From NCBI GenBank assembly GCA_002396335.1, contig DGXN01000013.1:31496-95495 (forward strand): a stretch of DNA of 64,000 nucleotides. Reading direction: 5' to 3'. The DNA comes from Bacteroidales bacterium UBA4231. Lineage in GTDB: Bacteria > Bacteroidota > Bacteroidia > Bacteroidales > UBA932. The position numbers were made by a program, and so were the translations under genes. Numbering within the stretch: the first letter of the stretch is position 1; every line of letters starts with the position of its first letter. The notes under the pieces were generated by a model. It did not search any database. It had not been told where the DNA came from and saw only the letters and a program-made list of their open reading frames with translations. Positions 25,065 to 33,237 of the stretch are shown one piece after another.

Positions 25065-26990
25065 CTAATAGAGTTTTAGGAATACTTCAATGGCCTGGTA
25101 TTCTGCCATACCCAGGGCGTCGTACAGGCGGGCGGTGTTGGAGGTGCGCTCCTCGGCCCGCTGCCAGAACTCGCGGGGGTCTTCGCCGGGGAACGGGACA
25201 ATGTCTTTCTGGGACAGGTGGCGGAAGATGGCGTGGCGCTTTTTCACCACTTCGTCGGGGGACAGCGGAACGGCCATGTCCACGCGGCCCAGTTCCCACT
25301 CCATCCAGGCGCCGCGGTACAGCCAGACGTGGGTGTCGGCCATCCAGTCGGCCCCTTCGGCGCGGAGCTGGTCCATCGCTTCCATGGCGGCTTCCGTGCA
25401 GACACGGTGGGTTCCGTGCGGGTCCGCAAGGTCGCCGGCCATGAACACCATGTGCGGCTTGATGTCGCTCAGGAGCTTTTTGATGATGTCCACGTCGGCC
25501 TGGGTGCGGGGATTCTTCTTGATGCCGCCGCTCTCGTAGAACGGGAGGTTCAGGAAATGGGCGTTGGTGTTGTCATTCAGGCCGAAGGAGCGCACGGCGC
25601 CGCGGGCTTCGCTGCGGCGGATGGCCCCTTTCATCTCCAGCAGGGCACGGGGTTCGGGCTCGCCGGGGACTTTGCTTTCCACGAGCTTCTTGACCTCGTC
25701 GAACTTGTCGGCAAAGCCCAACTGGAAAGCGGCGTCCATGTGCTGAAGCACGACATCGTCATGGACGGCGACGTTGCCGGAGGTCTCATAGGCCACGTGG
25801 ACATTGTGTCCCTGCGAGACCAGGCGGATAAAGGTGCCGCCCATGGAAATCACATCGTCATCCGGGTGCGGAGAGAAGATCAGGACAGTCTTGGGATAAG
25901 GCGTGGCCTTGACCGGGCGGGTGCTGTCGTCGGCATTGGGTTTGCCGCCGGGCCAGCCGGTGATGGTGTGCTGGAGGTCGTTGAACACGTCGATGTTGAC
26001 CTTGTCGAAGGTGCCCACTTTTTCCAGCAGCTGACCCAGGTTGTTGTTCAGATAATCCTTTTCGGTGAGCTTCAGGATGGGTTTATGGACCGTTTCGCAG
26101 AGCCAGACCACGGCTTTGCGGATGAACTTGGGCGTCCAATCGCAGGGACCCACCAGCCAGGGTGCGACGCTGCGGGTCAGAAGGCTGGCGGCCGTCTCGT
26201 CCACGTAGAAGGAGATGTGGTCGTGCTGCTGGAGGAGCGAAGCGGGGCAGTCCGGCGTGGAGGGGCCTTCGGCAATGTCCTTGACCGCCTGGGCCTTGTC
26301 CTCGCCCCAGGCCATCAGGATAATCCTCTTGGCGCTGAGCATGGTGCCGATGCCGATGGTGAGGGCCTTGTCCGGCGTGGCGGCCAGGTCGTGGTTGAAG
26401 TTCTTGGCCTGGCGCTTGCGGGAAGGATAGGACAGACGGACGGTGCGGGTGCGGGTCTTTTCGTTGGAACCGGCCTCATTGAAACCCACCTGGCCCTGTT
26501 CGCCGATGCCAATCACCAGCAGGTCCAGTCCCCGGGCGATGGTGTCGAAGCGGGCGCAGTAGGCCGTCAGGTCCTCCGGCGACACGGTGCCGTCCGGGAT
26601 GTGGATGTTCTCCTTGAGGATGTCCACTTTGTCCAGCAGGGCTTCGTGCAGACGGTAGTTGCGGCTCTGGAGTTCGTCCTTGGAAGAGGGATAGTATTCG
26701 TCGATGGAGACAATCTCCACGTTTTTGAAGGAGACCTTGCCGTCGCGGTAACGGCGGGCCAGTTCATTGTACAGGGAAGTCGGGGTCGCGCCCGTAGTGA
26801 GGCCCAGGCGGAACAGGCCGTCCCGGTGGGCATTGATGGAGTCTACGATGAAATCGGCGATGGCGTAGGACGCAGGGCGGGATTCCGGGTAGACATGGGT
26901 CCAGATTTTCTCATAAGTATGAAGGATGCCGGCCGGAAGGCCTTTTTCGATGAGGCCGCCTTCATAAGGGAGCGTAAAATGGTTAGACAT
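25065..26990 (-). CDS. NagB-like domain fused to a PIG-L/LmbE deacetylase domain
   Basis: 641 residues. The N-terminal part (about 1-290) is homologous to glucosamine-6-phosphate deaminase, keeping the TTGATPTSLYNEL loop and Asp97 of SIDEYY. But its active-site loop reads GEQGQVGFNE: Gln165 and Gln167 stand where NagB has catalytic Asp141 and His143. Deaminase activity is therefore doubtful. The C-terminal part (from about 365) is a PIG-L/LmbE-type deacetylase with its metal motif SPHPDDDVISMGG and a later DPHGTHR. Similar fusions are known in Bacteroides. A role in N-acetylated amino-sugar handling is likely, with the N-terminal domain perhaps as a sugar-phosphate sensor. It lies 3 bases after the phosphodiesterase stop. 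Confidence 0.88.
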   Translation of the reverse strand: MSNHFTLPYEGGLIEKGLPAGILHTYEKIWTHVYPESRPASYAIADFIVDSINAHRDGLFRLGLTTGATPTSLYNELARRYRDGKVSFKNVEIVSIDEYYPSSKDELQSRNYRLHEALLDKVDILKENIHIPDGTVSPEDLTAYCARFDTIARGLDLLVIGIGEQGQVGFNEAGSNEKTRTRTVRLSYPSRKRQAKNFNHDLAATPDKALTIGIGTMLSAKRIILMAWGEDKAQAVKDIAEGPSTPDCPASLLQQHDHISFYVDETAASLLTRSVAPWLVGPCDWTPKFIRKAVVWLCETVHKPILKLTEKDYLNNNLGQLLEKVGTFDKVNIDVFNDLQHTITGWPGGKPNADDSTRPVKATPYPKTVLIFSPHPDDDVISMGGTFIRLVSQGHNVHVAYETSGNVAVHDDVVLQHMDAAFQLGFADKFDEVKKLVESKVPGEPEPRALLEMKGAIRRSEARGAVRSFGLNDNTNAHFLNLPFYESGGIKKNPRTQADVDIIKKLLSDIKPHMVFMAGDLADPHGTHRVCTEAAMEAMDQLRAEGADWMADTHVWLYRGAWMEWELGRVDMAVPLSPDEVVKKRHAIFRHLSQKDIVPFPGEDPREFWQRAEERTSNTARLYDALGMAEYQAIEVFLKLY

Positions 26991-26993
26991 AGT

Positions 26994-28214
26994 TTATTTC
27001 AGGATTTTCTTGATGCGGTCCAGTTTGCCGTCCACGGGGGCGGGCTCGATGCCCAGCAGTTCGCAAAGCAGGGGATACAGGTCGATGTTGCGGAAAGAGG
27101 AGGCCTCCCCTTCGGTGAACGGAGCATCGTACCCCTTCTTGAAATCCGGGCCGATGGCACGGAATGCCACCATCATGTCCGGTTCGGTGCAGTCGAAGCC
27201 ATGGGCGCCGCCGCCGCTGCGGGGGCTGTGGTTGAATGTCCAGCCAAGGTCCGGGCTTACGATGATGTCACCCAGGCGGTCGGATGTACCATAGCACAGA
27301 TACTCAGGCACTTCACCGTGTTTCCAAACCGTCAGGTGCTCAATGCCCTGCAGGTGGTTGTAGAGGCTGTCGGCATAGCCTTCCTTGGCGAAGATGCTGG
27401 TGGGATTGGAGCCGATGATGCGTTCGGTCCAGCCTTCGGGAATCACGTCCTGCCAAGCGATGAAGCGGTCCGGGGAGACATCGGTCATTCCATGGTCGCC
27501 CGCCAGGATGAAGTTAATCTTCTTTCCGTGCGGCAGGGCCTTCAGGCGAAGGTACAACGCATGCATCAGGCTGTCCAAGTGTTCGCACATCGCTTTGGTT
27601 TCCGGGCCGATGGGGCCGTAAACGTGTCCAGTGTGGTCCGGCTCGTCAAAGTATCCCATGACCAGGCGGGGACGCTCCTCTTCCGGGAGGGACATCAGGC
27701 GGACAATCTCGTCTACGCGCTCATCGAAGTTCCAGTGGGGCTCATCATCCCATTTGCGGTAGTATGTAGGATAAGTGTCACAGATGGGAATGTCGGAACC
27801 CACCCAGTAGACATTGCCGGTCTTTACTCCCTGTTTCTGGGCAGTAACCCAGATGGGCTCTCCTTTATAGTAATGCGGGTCGTAACGGCACGCCTGGTCT
27901 CCCATGGAGTAGGTATACTGACGTTCAGGATCCCAGAAACTGTTGTTTACAAGGCCGTTGTGATCCGGAACCAATCCCGTGACCATGGTGTAGTGGTTGG
28001 GGAAAGTGGAGGACGGGAAGGACGGCTGCATGCGGGCCTTTACGCCCACCGTGGCCAGAGAGTCGAAGAAGGGCATGTCGTAGTAGTCGGCATAGTCCCA
28101 GCGGCTTCCGTCCAAGGAGATGATAACCGTGTAATTGTCGCGTTTTGCCTTGCAGGCGACGGCCAGCGAGAAGATACTGACCGTTAGCAGCAGAATTCTG
28201 AAACCTTTATACAT
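26994..28214 (-). CDS. ENPP-type nucleotide pyrophosphatase/phosphodiesterase lipoprotein
   Basis: 406 residues with a lipoprotein signal (LAVACKAKR). Belongs to the alkaline phosphatase superfamily, ectonucleotide pyrophosphatase branch: the first metal Asp35 in IISLDGSRW, the nucleophile Thr70 in PSSTFPNHYTMVTGLVP, the DEPDHTGHVYGP block, AGDHGMTDVS, and His in SGGGAHGFDC. It would cleave phosphodiester or pyrophosphate bonds outside the cytoplasm, for example of sugar nucleotides or phospholipid headgroups. It leads the operon with the NagB-PIG-L fusion and nagB, which suggests amino-sugar phosphodiesters as substrates; this is inference. An imperfect -7 box ends 5 bases before the ATG. 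Confidence 0.9.
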   Translation of the reverse strand: MYKGFRILLLTVSIFSLAVACKAKRDNYTVIISLDGSRWDYADYYDMPFFDSLATVGVKARMQPSFPSSTFPNHYTMVTGLVPDHNGLVNNSFWDPERQYTYSMGDQACRYDPHYYKGEPIWVTAQKQGVKTGNVYWVGSDIPICDTYPTYYRKWDDEPHWNFDERVDEIVRLMSLPEEERPRLVMGYFDEPDHTGHVYGPIGPETKAMCEHLDSLMHALYLRLKALPHGKKINFILAGDHGMTDVSPDRFIAWQDVIPEGWTERIIGSNPTSIFAKEGYADSLYNHLQGIEHLTVWKHGEVPEYLCYGTSDRLGDIIVSPDLGWTFNHSPRSGGGAHGFDCTEPDMMVAFRAIGPDFKKGYDAPFTEGEASSFRNIDLYPLLCELLGIEPAPVDGKLDRIKKILK

Positions 28215-28219
28215 TGGAT

Positions 28220-28227
28220 CGAAGATA
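28220..28227 (-). promoter_or_regulatory. Imperfect -7 box of the phosphodiesterase-nag operon
   Basis: TATCTTCG on the minus strand differs from TAnnTTTG at one base. It ends 5 bases before the ATG, the same layout as other genes here. Weaker than the rest. Confidence 0.4.
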
Positions 28228-28254
28228 GATTGTGAATGACAAATTTACGAAAAA

Positions 28255-28842
28255 CTAGAACATATAGTAGACGGCCAGTTTCAGGTTGCTCCGGTGAAGG
28301 GTGATCGAAGAGGAGGTGTCCCGGTCCAGGAGGCCGTAGTCGTAGCCCAGCGTGACGCGGAGGTGGTCCACTGCCTCCAGGCCCACGCCACCGCCCAGCA
28401 TCAGGTCCAGATGCGTGAGGGTGGGGTAGGTCTCGTAATTGGAGGTGGTTCCCTTTGCATGGGCATCCAGGGTAACCAGACAGGCCGACGGAACCACACC
28501 GCCGAACAGGTACAGTTCCGCAAGGTGCGTCAGCGGGATGTAATACTTTGCCCGCATGGGGATGTCCAGATAGATTTCCCCGAGGTTTTTGGATGAGCCG
28601 GCGAAGTGGTAGCCCGCAACGCCGGAAAGCGCCGCTCCGGCACTGACACCGAAGTTCCTGTACAGGCGGAACGAGGCCTCGAAATCGGCCGACAGGCCCA
28701 GGGCGGCACCGCCATGGGATTCACTCCCCTGACGCATCGTATAGCCCTGGCTGGAGATACCGACGCCCACGCTGATCTGGGCCTGCATTTCCCACATGCC
28801 GGCCGCCACAAGGGCCGCCAGGCAGAGAATCAGCTTCCTCAT
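28255..28842 (-). CDS. Small outer-membrane beta-barrel protein (porin family)
   Basis: 195 residues with a cleavable signal (MWEMQAQ) and alternating hydrophobic strands (ISVGVGISSQG, GLSADFEASFRLYRNFGVSAGAAL, LRVTLGYDYGLL), ending in the aromatic LAVYYMF expected for BAM-assembled barrels. An eight-strand barrel is likely. No specific function can be assigned. Its ATG directly abuts the stop of the transketolase C-terminal subunit gene, so it is in that operon. Confidence 0.75.
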   Translation of the reverse strand: MRKLILCLAALVAAGMWEMQAQISVGVGISSQGYTMRQGSESHGGAALGLSADFEASFRLYRNFGVSAGAALSGVAGYHFAGSSKNLGEIYLDIPMRAKYYIPLTHLAELYLFGGVVPSACLVTLDAHAKGTTSNYETYPTLTHLDLMLGGGVGLEAVDHLRVTLGYDYGLLDRDTSSSITLHRSNLKLAVYYMF

Positions 28843-29790
28843 TTATTTGACGATTTCGCGGACTTTCCGGACGATGTTGGCGGCGTCCAGCCCATAGAGT
28901 TCCATCAGGGCGGCCGGGGTGCCGGTCTGGCCGAAACGGTCCTCGCCGTTGAGGAAGGTCAGCGGGGTGGGCAGGCGCCGGGCCAGCACACCGGCGATAG
29001 CTTCTCCGAGGCCGCCGGCCATGTTGTGCTCTTCGGCCACGATGGCGCGTCCGGTCTTTTTCACGGAGGCAACGACGGTTTCCTCGTCCAAGGGCTTGAT
29101 GGTGGCGACGTTCACCACCTCAACGCCAATTCCTTCTTCTTCAAGCGTTTGCGCAGCCTGAAGGGCTTCCCAAACCAGGTGACCGCAGCAAAAGACGGTA
29201 AAGTCTTTCCCCTCGTTCATGACATAGGCCTTGCCGATCTCGAAGGGCTGGTCCGGGTCGGTGAAATTGGGAACGGAAGGACGGCCGAAACGAAGGTAGA
29301 CGGGACCGTCGTACCGGGCGGCGGCCAGGGTGGCCTGCACGGTCTGGTTGTAGTCGCAGGGGTTCACGACCACCATGCCGGGAAGGGCGCGCATCAGGGC
29401 GATGTCCTCCATGGTCTGGTGGGTGGCGCCGTCCTCGCCCAGGGTGATGCCGGCGTGGGAAGAGGCAATCTTCACATTGGTGCAGCCGTAGGCGACTTCC
29501 TGGCGGATCTGGTCGTAGACGCGGCCGGTGACAAACTCCGCAAAGGAGCCGACAAAGGGGATTTTCCCGGCGATGGCCAGGCCGGCGGCGGCGCCAATCA
29601 TGTTGGCTTCCGCGATGCCGCACTGGATGAAACGGTCGGGGTAGGCGTCGGCAAAGGCGTCCATCTTCAGGGAGCCTTTCAGGTCGGCGGTGAGGGCGAC
29701 GACGCGCTCGTCGGCCTGTCCGGCTTTCAGAAGGCCTGCGCCGAAACCGCTGCGGGTATCTTTCTTTCCTGTATCTGTGTACTTTTTCAT
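28843..29790 (-). CDS. Transketolase, C-terminal subunit
   Basis: 315 residues holding the pyrimidine-binding and C-terminal domains of a split transketolase: RFIQCGIAEANMIGAAAGLA with the glutamate that activates thiamine diphosphate, the EDGATHQTMEDIALMRA motif and the PLRFGRP-like VYLRFGRPSVP segment. Together with the N-terminal subunit encoded 11 bases upstream it moves two-carbon units in the non-oxidative pentose phosphate pathway. Split forms occur in several Bacteroidetes, archaea and Gram-positives, so this is not a broken gene. Confidence 0.95.
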   Translation of the reverse strand: MKKYTDTGKKDTRSGFGAGLLKAGQADERVVALTADLKGSLKMDAFADAYPDRFIQCGIAEANMIGAAAGLAIAGKIPFVGSFAEFVTGRVYDQIRQEVAYGCTNVKIASSHAGITLGEDGATHQTMEDIALMRALPGMVVVNPCDYNQTVQATLAAARYDGPVYLRFGRPSVPNFTDPDQPFEIGKAYVMNEGKDFTVFCCGHLVWEALQAAQTLEEEGIGVEVVNVATIKPLDEETVVASVKKTGRAIVAEEHNMAGGLGEAIAGVLARRLPTPLTFLNGEDRFGQTGTPAALMELYGLDAANIVRKVREIVK

Positions 29791-29801
29791 AAGCTTAGTC
29801 T

Positions 29802-30653
29802 TTAAAAATCGCCGAGGGTTTCAGGGAGCTGGGCAAGGGCGGCCTCGCACTGCTCGGGGGAAGGGGCTTTTCCATGCCACTTATGGGTGCCGGCCATGAA
29901 GTCCACGCCGTGGCCCATGTCCGTCTGGAAGAGGATCATGGTGGGCCGATGGGTCTTTTTCCCCATCTCTTTGGCTTTGTCGAAGGCGGTGAGGATGGCT
30001 TCCATGTCGTGTCCGTCGGCCGTGATGGTGTTCCAGCCGAAGGCCTGCCATTTGAGCTGCAGGTCGCCGCCGCCGGAGACGGATTCTACGGGGCCGTCAA
30101 TCTGCTGGCCGTTCCAGTCCGTGATGCCGATAAGGTTTCCGAGGCTGTGGTGGACGGCAAACTCGGCGCCTTCCCAGATCTGGCCTTCTTCGGACTCGCC
30201 GTCACCGCACAGGACGTAGACAAGGTGTTTGTCGCCGTCCATTTTCTTGGCAAGGGCAAGGCCGGCGGCAACGGAGACGCCTTGGCCCAGGGAGCCGGAA
30301 GCCTGCGTGACGCCCGGGAGGCCTTTGCGCACGGAAGGATGGCCCTGCAGACGGGTTCCCATCTTGCGGAAACCGGACAGCTCGCTCACCGGAAAATAAC
30401 CGGAGCGGGCCAGGACCGAATAGTACACCGGGGTCAGATGACCGGCCGACAGGATGAACTGGTCCTGTCCTTTGCCGTCCCGCTGCCATGTGGCGGGATT
30501 GTGGTCCATCACCTGGAAATACAGGGCTGTGAGGATGTCGGCGCTGGACATGGAGCCGCCCGGATGGCCGGATTTGGCGGCCGTCACCATGCGCACGATG
30601 TCTCGGCGCACCTGGGTAGCAATGTTTTGAAGATTTTCGGTATTGTTTCCCAT
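29802..30653 (-). CDS. Transketolase, N-terminal subunit
   Basis: 283 residues covering the thiamine-diphosphate-binding domain: GHPGGSMSSADILTALYF at the start, then GDGESEEGQIWEGAEFAVHHSLGNLIGITDWN, the Mg/ThDP motif, and HKWHGKAPS at the end. It pairs with the C-terminal subunit downstream to form transketolase. Transcription probably starts at the TATTTTTG box 33 bases upstream, which lies back to back with the galM promoter. Confidence 0.95.
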   Translation of the reverse strand: MGNNTENLQNIATQVRRDIVRMVTAAKSGHPGGSMSSADILTALYFQVMDHNPATWQRDGKGQDQFILSAGHLTPVYYSVLARSGYFPVSELSGFRKMGTRLQGHPSVRKGLPGVTQASGSLGQGVSVAAGLALAKKMDGDKHLVYVLCGDGESEEGQIWEGAEFAVHHSLGNLIGITDWNGQQIDGPVESVSGGGDLQLKWQAFGWNTITADGHDMEAILTAFDKAKEMGKKTHRPTMILFQTDMGHGVDFMAGTHKWHGKAPSPEQCEAALAQLPETLGDF

Positions 30654-30686
30654 ATAGACTGAGTAGTTATTTTATGCAACTTCTTA

Positions 30687-30694
30687 CAAAAATA
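30687..30694 (-). promoter_or_regulatory. -7 box of the transketolase operon
   Basis: TATTTTTG on the minus strand, 33 bases before the ATG. It is separated by only 2 bases from the oppositely directed galM box, so the two promoters overlap physically. Confidence 0.5.
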
Positions 30695-30696
30695 AG

Positions 30697-30704
30697 TATA
30701 TTTG
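30697..30704 (+). promoter_or_regulatory. -7 box of galM
   Basis: TATATTTG on the plus strand with 22 bases to the galM ATG. Divergent from, and overlapping, the transketolase promoter. Confidence 0.5.
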
Positions 30705-30726
30705 AGGAAAAATAAAACTGACCCGT

Positions 30727-31848
30727 ATGCTTAAACGCCTGTTTTTCTTTGCCTGCACTGCTTTCGGCCTGCTTGCCGGTTGCAGCAGCCCCCTCACACA
30801 ATCCGGCCTGGACCCGCGGAACTTCCTCACAGACAGCACCGCCCTGTATACGCTTTCCAACAGCAAAGGGATGGAAGTGTGCATTACCAACTACGGCGGG
30901 CGCATCGTCTCGCTGCTGGTCCCGGACAAGGCAGGACAGCTGAGGGACGTCGTCCTGGGCTTCGACAACATCCGGAGCTATTACCCCGAGAACAACGCGA
31001 CAGACTTCGGCGCCGCCATCGGCCGGTATGCCAACCGGATCGCAAACGGGCAGTTCACCCTGGAAGGCGTTACGTACCGGCTTCCGCAAAATAACTTCGG
31101 CCACTGCCTGCACGGCGGTCCCACCGGCTGGCAATACCGCGCCTACAAAGCCCTGGAGGCCGACAAAACCCACCTCAAACTGGCCATTACGTCCCCGGAC
31201 GGCGACAACGGCTTCCCCGGAACGGTGAACGCCACCGTCACCTACGTCCTCACGGAAGACAACGCCGTAGTGATTGCCTATGAGGCGGTTACCGACAAGC
31301 CCACGGTCATCAACATGACCAACCACTCCTACTTCAACCTCTCCGGAGACCCCGCCTCCCACTGCATCGAGGACGACGTCCTGTGGCTCAATGCGTCGGC
31401 CTTCACGCCGGTGGACAGCACCTTCATGACCTCTGGCGAAATCCGCCCCGTCGCAGGGACTCCCATGGATTTTACGGAGGCAAAGAGTATCGGCGCGGAT
31501 ATCCGCTCTGACTGCGACCAACTCCGCAACGGCCACGGCTACGACCACAACTGGGTCCTCGACACCCACGGCGAACTGTCGGAAGTCGCCGCAGAGCTCT
31601 GGTGCCCTTCAAGCGGAATCAACCTCAAAGTCTACACCGACGAACCCGGCATCCAGGTGTACACCGGCAACTTCCTGGACGGCAGCAACGTTGGCAAGAA
31701 AGGTGTCGCCTATCCCTTCCGCAGCGCCGTCTGCCTGGAAACCCAGCACTACCCCGACACCCCCAACAAACCCGACTGGCCCTCCGCCACCCTCCACCCC
31801 GGAGAAACCTACTCCAGCCACACCGTCTTCCTGTTCGGTGTCAAATAG
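30727..31848 (+). CDS. galM: Aldose 1-epimerase (mutarotase), lipoprotein
   Basis: Interconverts alpha and beta anomers of galactose and related sugars. 373 residues with a lipoprotein signal (LLAGCSS), so it probably acts in the periplasm. Motifs of the family are present: NYGGRIVSLLVPD, AAIGRYANRIANGQF, the catalytic histidine in NMTNHSYFNLSG, HGYDHNWVLD and the late EPGIQVYTGNF with the catalytic glutamate region. Single gene, divergent from the transketolase operon and convergent with the MarR gene. Confidence 0.95.
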   Translation: MLKRLFFFACTAFGLLAGCSSPLTQSGLDPRNFLTDSTALYTLSNSKGMEVCITNYGGRIVSLLVPDKAGQLRDVVLGFDNIRSYYPENNATDFGAAIGRYANRIANGQFTLEGVTYRLPQNNFGHCLHGGPTGWQYRAYKALEADKTHLKLAITSPDGDNGFPGTVNATVTYVLTEDNAVVIAYEAVTDKPTVINMTNHSYFNLSGDPASHCIEDDVLWLNASAFTPVDSTFMTSGEIRPVAGTPMDFTEAKSIGADIRSDCDQLRNGHGYDHNWVLDTHGELSEVAAELWCPSSGINLKVYTDEPGIQVYTGNFLDGSNVGKKGVAYPFRSAVCLETQHYPDTPNKPDWPSATLHPGETYSSHTVFLFGVK

Positions 31849-31886
31849 CCCCTGACACTTAAACATCTGACACACAGCAAGATACA

Positions 31887-31921
31887 GAAATCGCCTGCGA
31901 CTTTTTGCCGTAGGCGATTTC
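31887..31921. terminator. Hairpin between galM and the MarR gene (dispersed element, copy 1)
   Basis: GAAATCGCCTGCG and CGTAGGCGATTTC-type arms form a stem with an inner loop of about 8 bases. It lies between two converging genes. An almost matching 35-base hairpin with similar flanking sequence occurs at 62795-62829, also between converging genes, so it is both a probable terminator and a repeated element. Confidence 0.7.
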
Positions 31922-31941
31922 AGGAAACGACTGAGTATCAA

Positions 31942-32445
31942 TTACTTGCTGTCCACGGGAAACGCGGAGGCCTCAGACCCCACAGACCCCGCAGGGCCCG
32001 CAGTTGCCACCGGGGAAAGGGTGGAGATGATATCATCCAGGGTGGCGAAAAGGGCCGGGGCCGATTCCGCATTCAAGGATTGGCACATGATGGCCTTGCC
32101 GATGTGCAGGGGCACGCAGGAAGCCCGGTTCTCCAGCGACCGGCCTTTCGGGGTCAGGTTGACGATGACCTGGCGGGCGTCTGCACTGGAGCGGGAACGG
32201 GAGACAAAGCCCTCGGCCTCCATCCTTTTCAGGAGGGGGGTCACGGTATTGGTTTCCAGGTACAGGCGCTTGGCGATGTCGTTTACCGGAAGGCAGTCCT
32301 GCTCCCATAGCACCATCATCACCAGATACTGGGGATATGTCAGGCCGATCGCGCTCAGGAGCGGATAATAGGCCTGCGTGATGAGCCGGGACGCAGTGTA
32401 GAGCCGGAAACAGAGCTGGTTCTCCAGTTTGAGGGCCTCGTGCAT
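31942..32445 (-). CDS. MarR/OhrR-family redox regulator
   Basis: 167 residues. A winged-helix core (LTYPQYLVMMVLWEQDCLPVNDIAKRLYLETNTVTPLLKRMEAEGFV) is typical of OhrR-like MarR proteins, and the N-terminal LENQLCFRLYTASR places Cys12 where OhrR has its peroxide-sensing cysteine. The ATG is 4 bases after the glutathione peroxidase stop, so regulator and target are in one operon, and the pair probably answers organic peroxides. The last codons (VDSK) fall in the repeated hairpin element and may have been supplied by it. Target sites are proposed at 33105 and 33141. Confidence 0.9.
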   Translation of the reverse strand: MHEALKLENQLCFRLYTASRLITQAYYPLLSAIGLTYPQYLVMMVLWEQDCLPVNDIAKRLYLETNTVTPLLKRMEAEGFVSRSRSSADARQVIVNLTPKGRSLENRASCVPLHIGKAIMCQSLNAESAPALFATLDDIISTLSPVATAGPAGSVGSEASAFPVDSK

Positions 32446-32449
32446 GGGA

Positions 32450-32992
32450 TTAAAGCATTTCCTGGATGTCCTTTTCGAAGTCCTCGGGGGCGGTGGTGGG
32501 AGCGAAGCGCTTCACGGCCGAACCGTCTCGGGAAACGAGGAACTTGGTGAAGTTCCACTTGATGTCGCTGTCCTTCTCGACGCTCTTGCTGATGGTCTTG
32601 AACAGCGCTGCCGACGCTTTGGCTTTAAGGCCGACGTACTCCTCGGCGGGAGCCTGGGTTTTCAGGTACTCGAAGATGGGCTGCGCGTTGGCGCCGTTCA
32701 CGTCGCCTTTGGCCATAAGCGGGAAGGTGACGCCGTGGTTGAGGCGGCAGAACTCGGCAATCTCTTCGTTGGAGCCGGGTTCCTGACCGGCGAACTGGTC
32801 GCAGGGGAAGCCGATAATCACCAGACCCTGGTCCTTGTATTTCTGATAAAGGGCCTCCAGGCCGTCATACTGCGGGGTAAAACCGCACTTGGAAGCGGTG
32901 TTCACAATCAGGAGCACCTTTCCCTTGTACTGGGAGAAATCCACTTCCGCACCCTTGTTGCTGAGGGGTTTGAAATCGTAAATGCTTGCCAT
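32450..32992 (-). CDS. Glutathione peroxidase family (thiol peroxidase)
   Basis: 180 residues. Reduces peroxides, in bacteria usually with thioredoxin as donor. Cys36 in NTASKCGFTPQ is the peroxidatic residue (Cys, not selenocysteine), Gln70 is in FPCDQFAGQEPGSNEEI and Trp/Asn are in IKWNFTKFLV, so the catalytic tetrad is complete. First gene of an operon with the MarR/OhrR-like regulator. The leader is about 120 bases and the promoter carries two matching palindromes. Confidence 0.95.
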   Translation of the reverse strand: MASIYDFKPLSNKGAEVDFSQYKGKVLLIVNTASKCGFTPQYDGLEALYQKYKDQGLVIIGFPCDQFAGQEPGSNEEIAEFCRLNHGVTFPLMAKGDVNGANAQPIFEYLKTQAPAEEYVGLKAKASAALFKTISKSVEKDSDIKWNFTKFLVSRDGSAVKRFAPTTAPEDFEKDIQEML

Positions 32993-33104
32993 ATCTCATT
33001 CGTTTTGAGCGGCAGCCCCGAAGGCGAGACCCCCCCCGAGGCCAGTTTGGTGAGACCCTGGGATTTGGATAGAAAGCTGTGTATTCATAGTATAGTCGTG
33101 TTTT

Positions 33105-33156
33105 ATATCGTTCACGATGCAAATATACGACAAATCATTTATATCGCAAGCGATAT
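33105..33156. promoter_or_regulatory. Two palindromic operators, probably for the MarR/OhrR regulator
   Basis: Site 1 at 33105-33120 is ATATCG-TTCA-CGATGC. Site 2 at 33141-33156 is ATATCG-CAAG-CGATAT. Both share ATATCG-N4-CGAT, and their starts are 36 bases apart. Site 2 covers the -33 box and site 1 overlaps the -7 box and start of the gpx promoter, a layout suited to repression. Confidence 0.6.
33120..33149 (-). promoter_or_regulatory. gpx-marR promoter
   Basis: Minus strand: TTG at 33149-33147, a 19-base spacer and TATATTTG at 33127-33120. Both elements fit the consensus and are overlapped by the palindromic operators. Confidence 0.7.
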
Positions 33157-33212
33157 TTCTATTTTTTTTGCGAATTATTTTTCGCTCAGTTTCAAAAACG
33201 CCTGATTTTGAG

Positions 33213-33220
33213 TATCTTTG
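33213..33220 (+). promoter_or_regulatory. -7 box of the metallophosphoesterase gene
   Basis: TATCTTTG on the plus strand, 17 bases before the ATG. No matching -33 box seen. Confidence 0.55.
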
Positions 33221-33237
33221 TATAAACTCCGCGTGTC

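Noticed and set aside
25218-28187. A 989-codon open frame on the plus strand opposite the NagB-PIG-L and phosphodiesterase genes
   Set aside because: Both minus-strand genes have complete catalytic motifs; the plus frame has low-complexity Val/Gly/His content typical of antisense translation.
28843-30653. Transketolase as a broken gene
   Set aside because: The two parts are complete domains, each with its own start, separated by 11 bases, and split transketolases are normal in many bacteria.
32865-33122. An 85-codon open frame covering the gpx leader
   Set aside because: It overlaps the gpx start in another frame, has a random basic composition and no start context; the 120-base leader is better read as untranslated.
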